From Ruminococcus sp. (lineage in GTDB: Bacteria > Bacillota > Clostridia > Oscillospirales > Ruminococcaceae): a stretch of 64,000 bases of DNA. This document shows, piece by piece, positions 16,911 to 24,894 of this stretch (within the stretch, counting starts at the first letter, position 1; the number at the start of each line of letters is the position of its first letter). Position numbers and translations under genes: made by a program. The notes below the pieces were generated by a model. It ran no database searches, was not told the DNA's origin, and saw only the letters and a list, made by a program, of their open reading frames with translations. The DNA is taken from assembly GCA_021200415.1 (NCBI GenBank), contig JAJQGO010000013.1, positions 246,886-310,885 of the forward strand, in the 5' to 3' direction.

Positions 16911-18665
16911 TTATTTCACCCTCAGACTTTGTTCAAGCTCAATATCTGGCTTTACAAACGCAGTTGAATAATTCGTGAAGATTACCTTTCCCGGTTTTGC
17001 TCCGGAGGGCTTTTTCACATACCTTGCAAGACAGTAGTCAACCGGAACAAGATTCGAATCCTTGCCGCGGCTGTTTACGGCAGCTATAACTGCCGCCTCC
17101 TCAATTGTCCTGTCCGGCGGCACTGCACCGTCTGTGAGAATCAGAACGTGCGAGCCTGTAATGGATTGTGTATGAAGCCACATATCGTTCTTTTCCGCAA
17201 ATTTAAGCGTAAGCTGATCGTTCTGATGATTATTGCGTCCCACGAGTATAGTAAAGCCGTCGCTTGATTTATACTCAATCGGCGGAAGTGCCTTTGGGGG
17301 CTTGCCCTTGCGCACGCCCGACCTGATATACCCCTGTTCCTGAAGCTCCAGACGAAGCTGAATAATATCGTTTTCGGAAACGGCTCGTGTCAGGGCGTCA
17401 AATACGCTGTCGAGATATTGCAGCTCCTCTTCGCCCTTTTCAATTTGCTCGGCAAGCTTTCGTTCGGCAGTTACAGCCTTTTTGTACTCGCTGTAATAAT
17501 GCTGCGCGTTCTGCGACGGAGTTTTCCGAACGTCCAGTTTAATTTCAATCTGCGGACAATTTTCATCATAGAAATTTTCCGCCTCAACAGAGCTGTCACC
17601 CTTCTGAATACGGTACATATTGGCGGATATAAGATCGCCGTAAAGCTTGAATCTGTCCTTGTCGGCGCAGGCTGAAAGCTCCTCGCGCTGAACTGAAATT
17701 CTCCTTGAGGTGCGCTCGGTCAGATTCATCAGCAGCTTAAACAAATCGTTGGCACGCTGCTTCGTTCTGGCTGCCCTGTCACGCTCAAAATAGAAGTAGT
17801 CCAGCAGCTCCGAAGCCGAGGCAAGCTCCTTTGTATACATAAGCGTTCCGAACTGTGAAAGACGTATAAAGGAAAAATCCTTCAGCACTCCATCCTTGTC
17901 GCTTGCAGCCGTAAAGCAGCATTTTTCCTCTGTAAGCTGCTCCTTGGTACGCTTCACGGTAAAAAGGAGACGGCTCAGCTGATCCTCATTGAGCTTATCG
18001 CTTTCGAGATACGCTCCCCTGCCTGCAAAAAAGGTCCATTCACGGGCAAGGACAGGAGATATTCCCTCAAAAATCCTGATGAGCGCCTTTGAAAGCTCCA
18101 TGGGCGCAGAGCTTTCCAACGCTTCGGTAATCTGATCAGGCTCGCAGCTCAGGAAGCTCAGTCTCTCTCTTCGGGGCGGAAGTGTGTACTTCATTCCGGG
18201 CAGAACCATGCGTTCACGCGACATTTCCTCATCAACACGTTTAATACTGTCGAGAATTTTTCCCTCGTTGTTTATAATTATCAGATTCGAGCAGCGTCCC
18301 ATTATCTCGCAGGCAAGCGTCACGGTTACAACATCCCCAAGCTCATTGACGCATTCAAAATCAAGAAAGAGAATACGCTCAAGACCATCCTGACGCACGT
18401 CAATAAGCTTGCCGCTGCCAAGATGCTTTCTCAGGAGCATACAGAACATGGGCGGCGTCTGAGGATTATCTACAGCCTTTTCCGTTATATGGACACGGGC
18501 ACTTCCCGCATTCGCAGAAATGAAGATTTTCCTGCTGCCCTGACGTGTGCGTATTGAGATAATTACCTCCTCACGTGAGGGTTGATGTATTTTTTCAACT
18601 CGCCCTCCCACAAGAGGGAGAAGCTCCGATTTTACCGCATAAAGGAATGCTCCATCAAGCGCCAT
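16911..18665 (-). CDS. rqcH: Ribosome quality control protein RqcH (NFACT family)
   Basis: A 584-residue NFACT protein, the bacterial counterpart of Rqc2. It binds stalled 50S subunits carrying peptidyl-tRNA and directs addition of C-terminal Ala tails that mark nascent chains for ClpXP. Order: NFACT-N (about 1-170), a helix-hairpin-helix and long coiled coil (about 270-440, with LNLTERTSRRISVQREEL and EQIEKGEEELQYL), and NFACT-R with GRNNHQND and MWLHTQSITGSHVLI (about 450-560). Older annotations call it fibronectin-binding protein. The context with RNA methyltransferases fits a translation role. Confidence 0.9.
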   Translation of the reverse strand: MALDGAFLYAVKSELLPLVGGRVEKIHQPSREEVIISIRTRQGSRKIFISANAGSARVHITEKAVDNPQTPPMFCMLLRKHLGSGKLIDVRQDGLERILFLDFECVNELGDVVTVTLACEIMGRCSNLIIINNEGKILDSIKRVDEEMSRERMVLPGMKYTLPPRRERLSFLSCEPDQITEALESSAPMELSKALIRIFEGISPVLAREWTFFAGRGAYLESDKLNEDQLSRLLFTVKRTKEQLTEEKCCFTAASDKDGVLKDFSFIRLSQFGTLMYTKELASASELLDYFYFERDRAARTKQRANDLFKLLMNLTERTSRRISVQREELSACADKDRFKLYGDLISANMYRIQKGDSSVEAENFYDENCPQIEIKLDVRKTPSQNAQHYYSEYKKAVTAERKLAEQIEKGEEELQYLDSVFDALTRAVSENDIIQLRLELQEQGYIRSGVRKGKPPKALPPIEYKSSDGFTILVGRNNHQNDQLTLKFAEKNDMWLHTQSITGSHVLILTDGAVPPDRTIEEAAVIAAVNSRGKDSNLVPVDYCLARYVKKPSGAKPGKVIFTNYSTAFVKPDIELEQSLRVK

Positions 18666-18680
18666 ATTATCAGTCCTTTG

Positions 18681-19490
18681 CTATTTATTTTTTCTGTATG
18701 TAAGCAGCTCAAAATCAGCCTGCGTTTGAAGCCTTTCCAGATGCGCAAGGCGTTCCTGCTGCTCCTTGCCGGTTCGGTAGTAATAGGGAGTCATGGAAAA
18801 CAGCGACTGTATATCCTCCTGAGAATCAAGGGAAATCATATATCTGATTCGCCTTTTCCCCACAAGCGTGAATCCCTCCAGCTCATACGGTCTGACTTCG
18901 TTTTTGTAGGGAGTATCATAAATCGCCTGTTTCAGCTCCCACAAATGATTTTCCGAAGGAATCGCCATAATCATAATTCCGCCGTCGCTAAGCACCCGAC
19001 TGAATTCATTTCCGCAATAGGGAGCAAATATAGTCAGAAGCATCTGACATGAGCCGTCCGCAAGAGGAATATGAAACACGCTGGCTGCCGCGAAGCTGCC
19101 CTTCACACATTTTTTTGCGGCGTATTCCACAGCCGTTTTTGAGATGTCAACTCCGTAAATTTCAGCCTGCGGAACGGCTTCGGAAACTGCCGATGTATAA
19201 TATCCCTCGCCGCAGCCCGCATCAATAATCACGCCGCCTTTGAAATATTTTTTCACCGTCATGCACAGGGTATCTCTCAAACGGGAATAATAGCCCTTAT
19301 CCAGAAAGCTCTTCCGTGCCTGAACCATTAGTTTATTGTCCCCATGAACGGTTTTTCCGAGGTGCTTTGACAGCAGCAGATTGACATATCCGCTTCTTGC
19401 AATGTCAAAGGAGTGATTTTTCGGGCAGACGTAGCTTTTATCGGATTTTTCAAGCCTCCCGCCGCAAACCGGACATATAAAAATTCCCAT
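18681..19490 (-). CDS. rlmA: 23S rRNA guanine-N1 methyltransferase RlmA-like
   Basis: A 269-residue SAM-dependent enzyme of the RlmA(I)/(II) family that methylates G745 or G748 in helix 35 of 23S rRNA. The N-terminal zinc site is visible as Cys6, Cys9, Cys22 and His26 (CPVC then CPKNH), followed by FDIARSGYVNLL, the family hallmark. The SAM motif is IIDAGCGEGYYTSA near residue 90. It sits 15 bases before rqcH and 11 after the trmK-nif3 fusion in the same operon. Whether it targets G745 or G748 cannot be decided here. Confidence 0.88.
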   Translation of the reverse strand: MGIFICPVCGGRLEKSDKSYVCPKNHSFDIARSGYVNLLLSKHLGKTVHGDNKLMVQARKSFLDKGYYSRLRDTLCMTVKKYFKGGVIIDAGCGEGYYTSAVSEAVPQAEIYGVDISKTAVEYAAKKCVKGSFAAASVFHIPLADGSCQMLLTIFAPYCGNEFSRVLSDGGIMIMAIPSENHLWELKQAIYDTPYKNEVRPYELEGFTLVGKRRIRYMISLDSQEDIQSLFSMTPYYYRTGKEQQERLAHLERLQTQADFELLTYRKNK

Positions 19491-19501
19491 TACGTATCAC
19501 C

Positions 19502-20959
19502 TCATATATATTCGACAGGGTCAGCGGAGCACTCAGAAATTTCCACGTTCAGCTGAGGAAAACGCTCCTCTATAACGCAGCGAAGCTTTCGCAGCACAGG
19601 ATTTTCCGTATGAAAATGGCCGCAGTCGTAGAGTGAAATTCCACGATTGTTGGCGTCAATCCACACGTCATGCTTCACATCGCCGGTAATGTATCCGTCG
19701 CATTTTTTTTCAATTGCAAGCTCAAGCATTGAGCCTCCCGAGCCAGAACAAAAGGCAAGACGTTTTATCATGCGCTTGCCGCAGCTGTTCATTTTTACGA
19801 AAGCGCAGCCAAAAATCTCCTTGAGAGCTACCCCAAGCTCCTCACGGCTGACTGCTTCATTCAGCTCGCAGACCCAACCGATTCCCAAGCCGCCGCCGCA
19901 TTCTTCGAAAATTTCCGGCTGTCCGCAAAGCTCAAAGCGTTCCGCAAGCCTTGAAAGTATAACTCCGTTTGTGCCTTCGGGGGATTTGTCAACGTTTGTA
20001 TGCATACAAATTGCCGCAATATTTTTTTCGGCAAGACGATATGCAGGTTCATGAACGGAAAGGCGCTTCAGCGGATTGAAAATCACGGGATGATGCGAAA
20101 TAATCAGCTGCGCACCCATAGCCTCCGCAGCGGCAACCGCTTGATTTGTTATATCGAGAGTCAGAACAGCCGTGTCACATTTCATGTCATAATTTTCGAC
20201 AAGAAGTCCCGAATTGTCCCAGCTTTCCTGCGAATTAAAGGGATAAATTTCGTTAAGATATGAGTAAATTTCGTTTATATCAGCAGACCTGACACCATTT
20301 TTCAGCTTATCTGCAAGAGCATAATAATGAACCGATTCCTCATGCTTTCCTACACGTTCAAGTGCCGTTCCGATACCTGAAATACGCTCCGATTCCCTGC
20401 CGCGGTACTTAGCGGCAAGCTCATCGTTTTCATCAAAAAATCCTGCATACGACTGCGCTTCCGTGAGAATCTGAGAACAATTATTCATTTCAGCTGCCAT
20501 AACCACGTAGAGCTTATCGCCGTCCTCGGCGATTTTTTCGGATGTAATTTTTAATCCGTATTCATACAGCCTTTTGCGCAGAAGCTCCGGCTTGCTCATG
20601 GGCTGAAGAATCCAGCGGATACTCTCAAATTTCGCCGAATTTGCAGCTGCGTTTCCGACTATTTCCGCAATCGTTTCGCCGCCCATACCTGCAATTACGA
20701 CATCGCTCACGCCATCAAGGGGAACATTATCAAGTCCGTCGGACAAAATCAGCTGAACCCTGTCGGAAATTCCATACCTCTCCACCGTTTTTTCCGCAGC
20801 CTCAAGAGGCCCGATATTCACATCGGAGGCAATGACCCTGCTGCATTTTCCGCTTAATATTAAATCAGCCGCAAGGTAGGCATGATCTGTGCCAACATCG
20901 CAGACTATGCCCTCTCCGACAACCATATCCGCACATAATTTTAATCTTTTGTCAAGCAT
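19502..20959 (-). CDS. trmK: TrmK-Nif3 fusion: tRNA m1A22 methyltransferase plus Nif3/YqfO domain
   Basis: One open frame of 485 residues joins two proteins that are separate neighbours in Bacillus (trmK and yqfO). Residues 1-220 are TrmK, which methylates N1 of A22 in tRNA: VCDVGTDHAYLAADL is the SAM site and VVIAGMGGETIAEI the catalytic motif. From about residue 228 comes a Nif3-like dinuclear metal domain with ESWDNSGLLV, LIISHHPVIF, CMHTNVDKSPEG and the final GHFHTEN metal ligands. It is the short Nif3 form, without the PII-like insertion of YqfO. The start MLDKRL is chosen because GAGGTG is just upstream; an earlier ATG overlaps that site. First gene of its operon. Confidence 0.9.
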   Translation of the reverse strand: MLDKRLKLCADMVVGEGIVCDVGTDHAYLAADLILSGKCSRVIASDVNIGPLEAAEKTVERYGISDRVQLILSDGLDNVPLDGVSDVVIAGMGGETIAEIVGNAAANSAKFESIRWILQPMSKPELLRKRLYEYGLKITSEKIAEDGDKLYVVMAAEMNNCSQILTEAQSYAGFFDENDELAAKYRGRESERISGIGTALERVGKHEESVHYYALADKLKNGVRSADINEIYSYLNEIYPFNSQESWDNSGLLVENYDMKCDTAVLTLDITNQAVAAAEAMGAQLIISHHPVIFNPLKRLSVHEPAYRLAEKNIAAICMHTNVDKSPEGTNGVILSRLAERFELCGQPEIFEECGGGLGIGWVCELNEAVSREELGVALKEIFGCAFVKMNSCGKRMIKRLAFCSGSGGSMLELAIEKKCDGYITGDVKHDVWIDANNRGISLYDCGHFHTENPVLRKLRCVIEERFPQLNVEISECSADPVEYI

Positions 20960-20983
20960 ATTGCACCTCATTTACAAAAATAA

Positions 20984-21012
20984 CAGCGTGCCGTGAAAAT
21001 TACAGCACGCTG
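20984..21012 (-). terminator. Terminator of the DUF1858 gene
   Basis: CAGCGTGC (20984-20991) and GCACGCTG (21005-21012), followed on the minus strand by TTATTTTTG. Confidence 0.65.
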
Positions 21013-21036
21013 AAAAAAATCGTTGCCCAATCAATC

Positions 21037-21237
21037 TTACTTATTTGCAAAATGAGCGTTAAGCTTTGCTACAAGCTCATCAGCGTCCGTGCCGTGAACC
21101 TCGCAAGCCTGTTCAATTGTTTCACCTCTTGAGGCGGGGCAGCCAAGACAATGCATACCGATTTCCAGAAAAAACGGAGCTGCATCAAAATCAGCGTCAA
21201 GAATATCACCAATGATAGTGTCCTTTGTAATCTGCAT
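21037..21237 (-). CDS. DUF1858 redox-disulfide protein
   Basis: A 66-residue protein of the DUF1858 family (hybrid-cluster-associated redox disulfide domain). It starts with MQITKDTIIGDIL, continues with the FFLEIGMHCLGCPAS segment containing CxxC, and ends with a helix around ADELVAKLNAHF. The family often accompanies hybrid cluster proteins or other anaerobic redox enzymes, and the CxxC pair suggests thiol redox or metal binding. No partner enzyme is next to it here. It has its own AAAGGA site and terminator and seems monocistronic. Confidence 0.85.
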   Translation of the reverse strand: MQITKDTIIGDILDADFDAAPFFLEIGMHCLGCPASRGETIEQACEVHGTDADELVAKLNAHFANK

Positions 21238-21311
21238 AATTCACACATCCTTTCATTTTTATATTCTTTGAACATCAGAAAAATTTATACATATTCCCAT
21301 AAAAAACCCAA

Positions 21312-21333
21312 AGCACAGCCTTTACGCTGTGCT
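21312..21333 (-). terminator. Terminator of the zinc-ribbon gene
   Basis: AGCACAGC (21312-21319) and GCTGTGCT (21326-21333), followed on the minus strand by TTGGGTTTTTTATG. Confidence 0.8.
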
Positions 21334-21354
21334 GTCAGGAAAATAATGGAACAA

Positions 21355-21630
21355 TTATGCCTCGTTCATTTTTGCGAAACATTCGCTGCAGTAAACAGCT
21401 CTGCCTTCCTTGGGTTCGAAAGGAACCTTAGCCTCTCCGCCGCATGAAGCGCACGTAGCGGTATACATAACTCTTTCGCTTCTGCCTGCATTCTTTCTTG
21501 CGGCACGGCAGCTCTTACATCTCTGCGGCTCATTTACAAAGCCTTTTTCAGCGTAAAACTCCTGTTCGCCTGCAGTAAAAACGAATTCATTTCCGCATTC
21601 CTTGCACACTAATGTTTTGTCTTCGTACAT
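21355..21630 (-). CDS. Small double zinc-ribbon protein
   Basis: A 91-residue protein with four CxxC pairs: CKEC, CKSC, CASC and CSEC. The first two pairs frame the segment GNEFVFTAGEQEFYAEKGF, the typical zf-trcl ribbon (a probable zinc-binding domain); the last two frame a second ribbon with GGEAKVPFEP. Two zinc ions are expected. Proteins of this type are common in Clostridia and of unknown role; nucleic acid or protein binding is plausible. It is flanked by its own terminator. Confidence 0.85.
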   Translation of the reverse strand: MYEDKTLVCKECGNEFVFTAGEQEFYAEKGFVNEPQRCKSCRAARKNAGRSERVMYTATCASCGGEAKVPFEPKEGRAVYCSECFAKMNEA

Positions 21631-21733
21631 TTTAAATACCTCGCTTAAAATATTTGGACCACGATTGGATTTCCACCAACACCTTTGATAAACAACGCTC
21701 TTGAGTTAAGCTACCCGGTCATTTTTGATACGG

Positions 21734-22327
21734 TCAGAGCCGCATCAGAGCGCGAATTTTCCTTCTTGCTCTTTGCATAGCGTTATCCACAGATTTCTCA
21801 GTAATACCAAGCTTTTCAGCGGCAGCTCTGTATGAAAGTCCCTGAATGCAGAAATTAAATGCGCTGAGCTCCGTCGGGGACAAAGCAGAACGTATGCTGC
21901 TGAACAATTCAGAAAAATACTCTTTACACAAATAGACACTTTCAGGAGTTTCGTCGGAGGATATATTACTGATCTCGAAAAGCTCGTCGATATTTTCAAC
22001 CGAAGATGCAAATTTATTTTCCTTAGCAAGAAGAGATTTCATACGATTTTCAATACAAACCTCAGCAAACGTGGAAAATTTAACATTTTTCTCCGGATTG
22101 AAGCTGCCGACTGCGCTCAGCAGACCCATAAGACCCTCCTGCCGCAAATCATCACTGTTAGTGAAATAATTTGCATAAATTTCTGATTTAATAAAAACAA
22201 GTTTTGAGTAGCGGCAGATGAGAGCGTTCAAAGCAGATTTATCGCTTTTCGCGAGAGCTGCAAGCTCCTCATCATTTATACTGCAGAAATCATTCAAATT
22301 AAAATCCAAATCAAGCAAGCCATTCAC
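21734..22327 (-). CDS. Sigma-70 family factor, SigH-like
   Basis: A protein of up to 197 residues with sigma-70 region 2 (about 18-85, including DLRQEGLMGLLSAVGSFNPE, FSTFAEVCIENRM) and region 4 (about 140-197, with LSPTELSAFNFCIQGLSYRAAAEKLGITEKSVDNAMQRARRK). Region 1.2 and most of region 3 are lacking, as in SigH. SigH directs early stationary or sporulation genes; the assignment to SigH rather than another short sigma is likely but not proven. The GTG start at 22327 has a poor ribosome binding site; TTG at 22318 is better spaced from AGGTG. Two promoters and two dyads lie upstream. Confidence 0.8.
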   Translation of the reverse strand: MNGLLDLDFNLNDFCSINDEELAALAKSDKSALNALICRYSKLVFIKSEIYANYFTNSDDLRQEGLMGLLSAVGSFNPEKNVKFSTFAEVCIENRMKSLLAKENKFASSVENIDELFEISNISSDETPESVYLCKEYFSELFSSIRSALSPTELSAFNFCIQGLSYRAAAEKLGITEKSVDNAMQRARRKIRALMRL

Positions 22328-22338
22328 CTATCGTTCTG

Positions 22339-22355
22339 AATGTACACTATACATT
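22339..22355. promoter_or_regulatory. Dyad at the sigma gene transcription start
   Basis: Perfect inverted repeat AATGTA-CACTA-TACATT. It begins about nine bases beyond the proximal -10 box on the minus strand, so it covers the expected transcription start. Confidence 0.4.
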
Positions 22356-22363
22356 ACGCAAGC

Positions 22364-22392
22364 ATTATACCACATATTTTGCATTTTGTCAA
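22364..22392 (-). promoter_or_regulatory. Proximal promoter of the sigma factor gene
   Basis: Minus strand TTGACA (22392-22387), 17-base spacer, TATAAT (22369-22364). Both hexamers are perfect. Confidence 0.8.
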
Positions 22393-22463
22393 TACCACTA
22401 TAGTAAAAAAACAAATCTTGTTATTCTTTCGGCAAAATGGAAGTGATACTAATACTTAACGTT

Positions 22464-22492
22464 ATTATATCACATATTTCTCTCAATTTCAA
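22464..22492 (-). promoter_or_regulatory. Distal promoter upstream of the sigma factor gene
   Basis: Minus strand TTGAAA (22492-22487), 17-base spacer, TATAAT (22469-22464), exactly 100 bases upstream of the proximal promoter. A dyad GTGATA/TATCAC (22443-22448, 22468-22473) overlaps its -10 box. Confidence 0.6.
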
Positions 22493-22547
22493 CTACTAAT
22501 TTGTAGAATTTTGTGTCGAATTTTAGGCGATTTTGCCAAAAAAACAG

Positions 22548-22573
22548 AAAGCGATCTCCGTAGAAATCGCTTT
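22548..22573 (-). terminator. Terminator after ftsZ, end of the dcw cluster
   Basis: AAAGCGAT (22548-22555) and ATCGCTTT (22566-22573), followed on the minus strand by CTGTTTTTTTGG. Confidence 0.8.
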
Positions 22574-22588
22574 GCTTCTGATATTTGA

Positions 22589-23695
22589 TCAATTTCCGAG
22601 CATTTTGAAAATAGCCTCAAGGTCATCGTCCTGATTAGAGGAGCCTTTGCTGCCTCCGAGTCCAAGATCGTCAATAAGGGGATTATCAATCTGAATAACG
22701 TCATCGCCTTCAGCTGCTGTGGAAAGCTCAGCATCGGGATCTTCAAATCCTGCTGCGATAACAGTTATAGTCATCTCGTCCTGCATATCCTCCTTGAACG
22801 CAGTACCGAAGATAAATTCAACATCCTCAGCGGCAGTATCGGTAATCATCTTCGTTGCAGCGTCAACATCGGATGAAAGAATATCCTCCGACATAGCGAT
22901 ATTGATGAGAAGTCTTTTTGCTCCTGAAATAGAGGTTTCGAGAAGAGGGCTGGAGATAACGGCATTTGCTGCCTCTTTCGCCTTATCCTTGCCTGAGCCG
23001 TGACCTATAGCCATATGTGCATAGCCTGCGCCCTTCATGATTGTGGATACGTCGGCAAAATCAAGGTTTATGTAGCCTTCCTCAACGATAAGGTCGGAAA
23101 TGCTCTTTACACCTGTTTTGAGGACTTCATCTGAAAGTGCAAATGACTGCATCATTGTGAGAGGCTTATCGAGTCCCACAAGAAGCTTTTCATTAGGAAT
23201 AACTATGAGCGAGTCAACATATTTTTTAAGCTCAGCGATACCTTTTTCAGCCTGAGCCATTTTCTGTTCTCTTTCGAAAAGGAACGGCTTTGTTACAACG
23301 GCAACAGTAAGTATATCCATCTCCTGTGCGATTTTAGCCACCACGGGAGCTGCGCCTGTACCTGTACCGCCGCCCATTCCGGCAGTGATAAACACCATAT
23401 CAGCACCCTTGAGATGTGTTTCAATCTCATCGCGGTTTTCTTCAGCCGAGCGCTGACCGATTTCAGGCTTATTTCCTGCGCCTCTTCCCTTAGTCAGCTT
23501 TGCGCCGATCGGGATTCTTGTAGTTGCCTTCGATTTATTAAGTGCCTTTGCGTCTGTATTGACGGCAATATATTCAATGTTGTTCACACCTGACTCAACC
23601 ATACAGTTTACGGCATTACCGCCGCCGCCGCCGACACCGATTACCTTTATATTGACATCGGGTTCAAGTGCTTCCTCATAATTAAAATCTGACAT
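22589..23695 (-). CDS. ftsZ: Cell division GTPase FtsZ
   Basis: A 368-residue tubulin homologue that polymerises at midcell to form the Z ring. The GTP-binding signature [13 protein letters not shown] is near residue 110, preceded by [11 protein letters not shown] and followed by the T7 loop [10 protein letters not shown] short variable linker leads to the C-terminal peptide [12 protein letters not shown], the docking site for FtsA or SepF; no ftsA is in the cluster. GGAGGAG precedes the ATG. It is the last gene of the dcw cluster and has its own promoter in the 198-base gap after ftsQ. Confidence 0.97.
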   Translation of the reverse strand: MSDFNYEEALEPDVNIKVIGVGGGGGNAVNCMVESGVNNIEYIAVNTDAKALNKSKATTRIPIGAKLTKGRGAGNKPEIGQRSAEENRDEIETHLKGADMVFITAGMGGGTGTGAAPVVAKIAQEMDILTVAVVTKPFLFEREQKMAQAEKGIAELKKYVDSLIVIPNEKLLVGLDKPLTMMQSFALSDEVLKTGVKSISDLIVEEGYINLDFADVSTIMKGAGYAHMAIGHGSGKDKAKEAANAVISSPLLETSISGAKRLLINIAMSEDILSSDVDAATKMITDTAAEDVEFIFGTAFKEDMQDEMTITVIAAGFEDPDAELSTAAEGDDVIQIDNPLIDDLGLGGSKGSSNQDDDLEAIFKMLGN

Positions 23696-23765
23696 TTTTA
23701 CTCCTCCTATTGTTTATTCCTGTGTTTTATATAAATATTGATTACTCGCTGAAAATACACTTATT

Positions 23766-23794
23766 ATTTTATCATACGATAGACTTTTTTTCAA
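23766..23794 (-). promoter_or_regulatory. Internal promoter of ftsZ
   Basis: Minus strand TTGAAA (23794-23789), 17-base spacer, TAAAAT (23771-23766), giving a leader of about 60 bases before ftsZ. It allows ftsZ expression independent of the upstream cluster. Confidence 0.6.
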
Positions 23795-23893
23795 GCCCCT
23801 CTGAGAGATTTTTAAATTTCTGCACATTTACCAATTAGAAATTAAATATGCCGGACATTTTGTACAAAATCCCTCTATAATAATAATGCATTT

Positions 23894-24871
23894 TCACTCG
23901 GAATCATCATTTTCATCTTCATCTTCGCTTTCGGTATTGTTTTGCTCGTTGTATTCGCGGAACATTTCCGCATCCTCGTCATAAACCTCAGTTGTCGTTT
24001 CCTCATCGTCCTCAGAATCCTCATCGTCCGAATCCGTATCTGTGTCAGTCTCGGTTGTATCAGGTGTAACTCCGGGTATATAAACCGGATCATCACTGCT
24101 TCTGAAGCTACACTGATTTGAGCCGATCATTGTAATATATCCTGTTTTGCCCTCGACGTATTCATTATTCATAACGTCCCACGCCATGTTAAGCTTATAT
24201 TCAATGTCAGTCCAATTGCCCATTTTGAAAATAATGCCGTTGCTGTAATTGACTATAATCGAATACTTATCGCTCATATCCACGCTTGAAACGATATTTT
24301 CTTCCGCTGAATTGAGATTTTCGATTATTTCCATGAACGCTTCGCTTTTCTGTTCGTCAGATGATTCAATCATCTTTCCGGGAGTTGTCACGGACGGTTC
24401 ATAGCCGTAAATAATCGGAAGTCCCTCTGTTATAAAGCCGTTATCGGCAAGTATCTTGCCCTTTTTGCTGACGAGAAGCGTTCCCATATCATAGCTGACG
24501 TTGTATGCGGGAATGCACTTCGTAACGTTAATTTCCAGCGATGAAGGGAAATCCCTGTCAATGGATGCCGTTTCCACGTAAAGCAGATTATCGAGTATAT
24601 TCTGCTCGCTTTTGCTCGTATTGAGCCGCAGGAGATTGTCGCCCTTGGAAATTCCCGAAGCGATAACAATTTCCTCCGCTGTGTACTGATCCGATTCGCC
24701 GGAAACACGGATTTCATTGATATTAAAAAGAAAGGTGTAGCTGATAGTTATCCCAACCGTCAAAACCAAAAGAATCACTATTAAGCCATACAAATTCATT
24801 TTGCGCTTTCTTCTGCGCATTCTTTTGCTGCTGTTATTTCTTTCGACATTTGTTTTTTCTACGTCTTTCAT
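23894..24871 (-). CDS. ftsQ: Division protein FtsQ/DivIB with acidic tail
   Basis: A 325-residue bitopic division protein. An ATG at 24871 is used because GGGAG stands five bases before it; a TTG four codons earlier is in frame. Order: basic cytoplasmic N-terminus (SSKRMRRRKRKMN), one membrane helix (about 27-48), a POTRA domain starting FNINEIRVSGESDQY, and the FtsQ beta domain to about residue 255. The last 65 residues are strikingly acidic (runs such as DTDTDSDDEDSEDDEE). FtsQ links FtsL/FtsB to the septal synthase. It lies between murA (11 bases) and ftsZ. Confidence 0.88.
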   Translation of the reverse strand: MKDVEKTNVERNNSSKRMRRRKRKMNLYGLIVILLVLTVGITISYTFLFNINEIRVSGESDQYTAEEIVIASGISKGDNLLRLNTSKSEQNILDNLLYVETASIDRDFPSSLEINVTKCIPAYNVSYDMGTLLVSKKGKILADNGFITEGLPIIYGYEPSVTTPGKMIESSDEQKSEAFMEIIENLNSAEENIVSSVDMSDKYSIIVNYSNGIIFKMGNWTDIEYKLNMAWDVMNNEYVEGKTGYITMIGSNQCSFRSSDDPVYIPGVTPDTTETDTDTDSDDEDSEDDEETTTEVYDEDAEMFREYNEQNNTESEDEDENDDSE

Positions 24872-24894
24872 ATGAACTCCCAAAATATTATTTT

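Noticed and set aside
1598..23882. Shared 17-mer AAAATCCCTCTATAATA at 1598-1614 and 23866-23882
   Set aside because: Contains a TATAAT but no matching -35 in either copy, and the second points antisense into ftsQ; two copies of an AT-rich 17-mer are not enough evidence.
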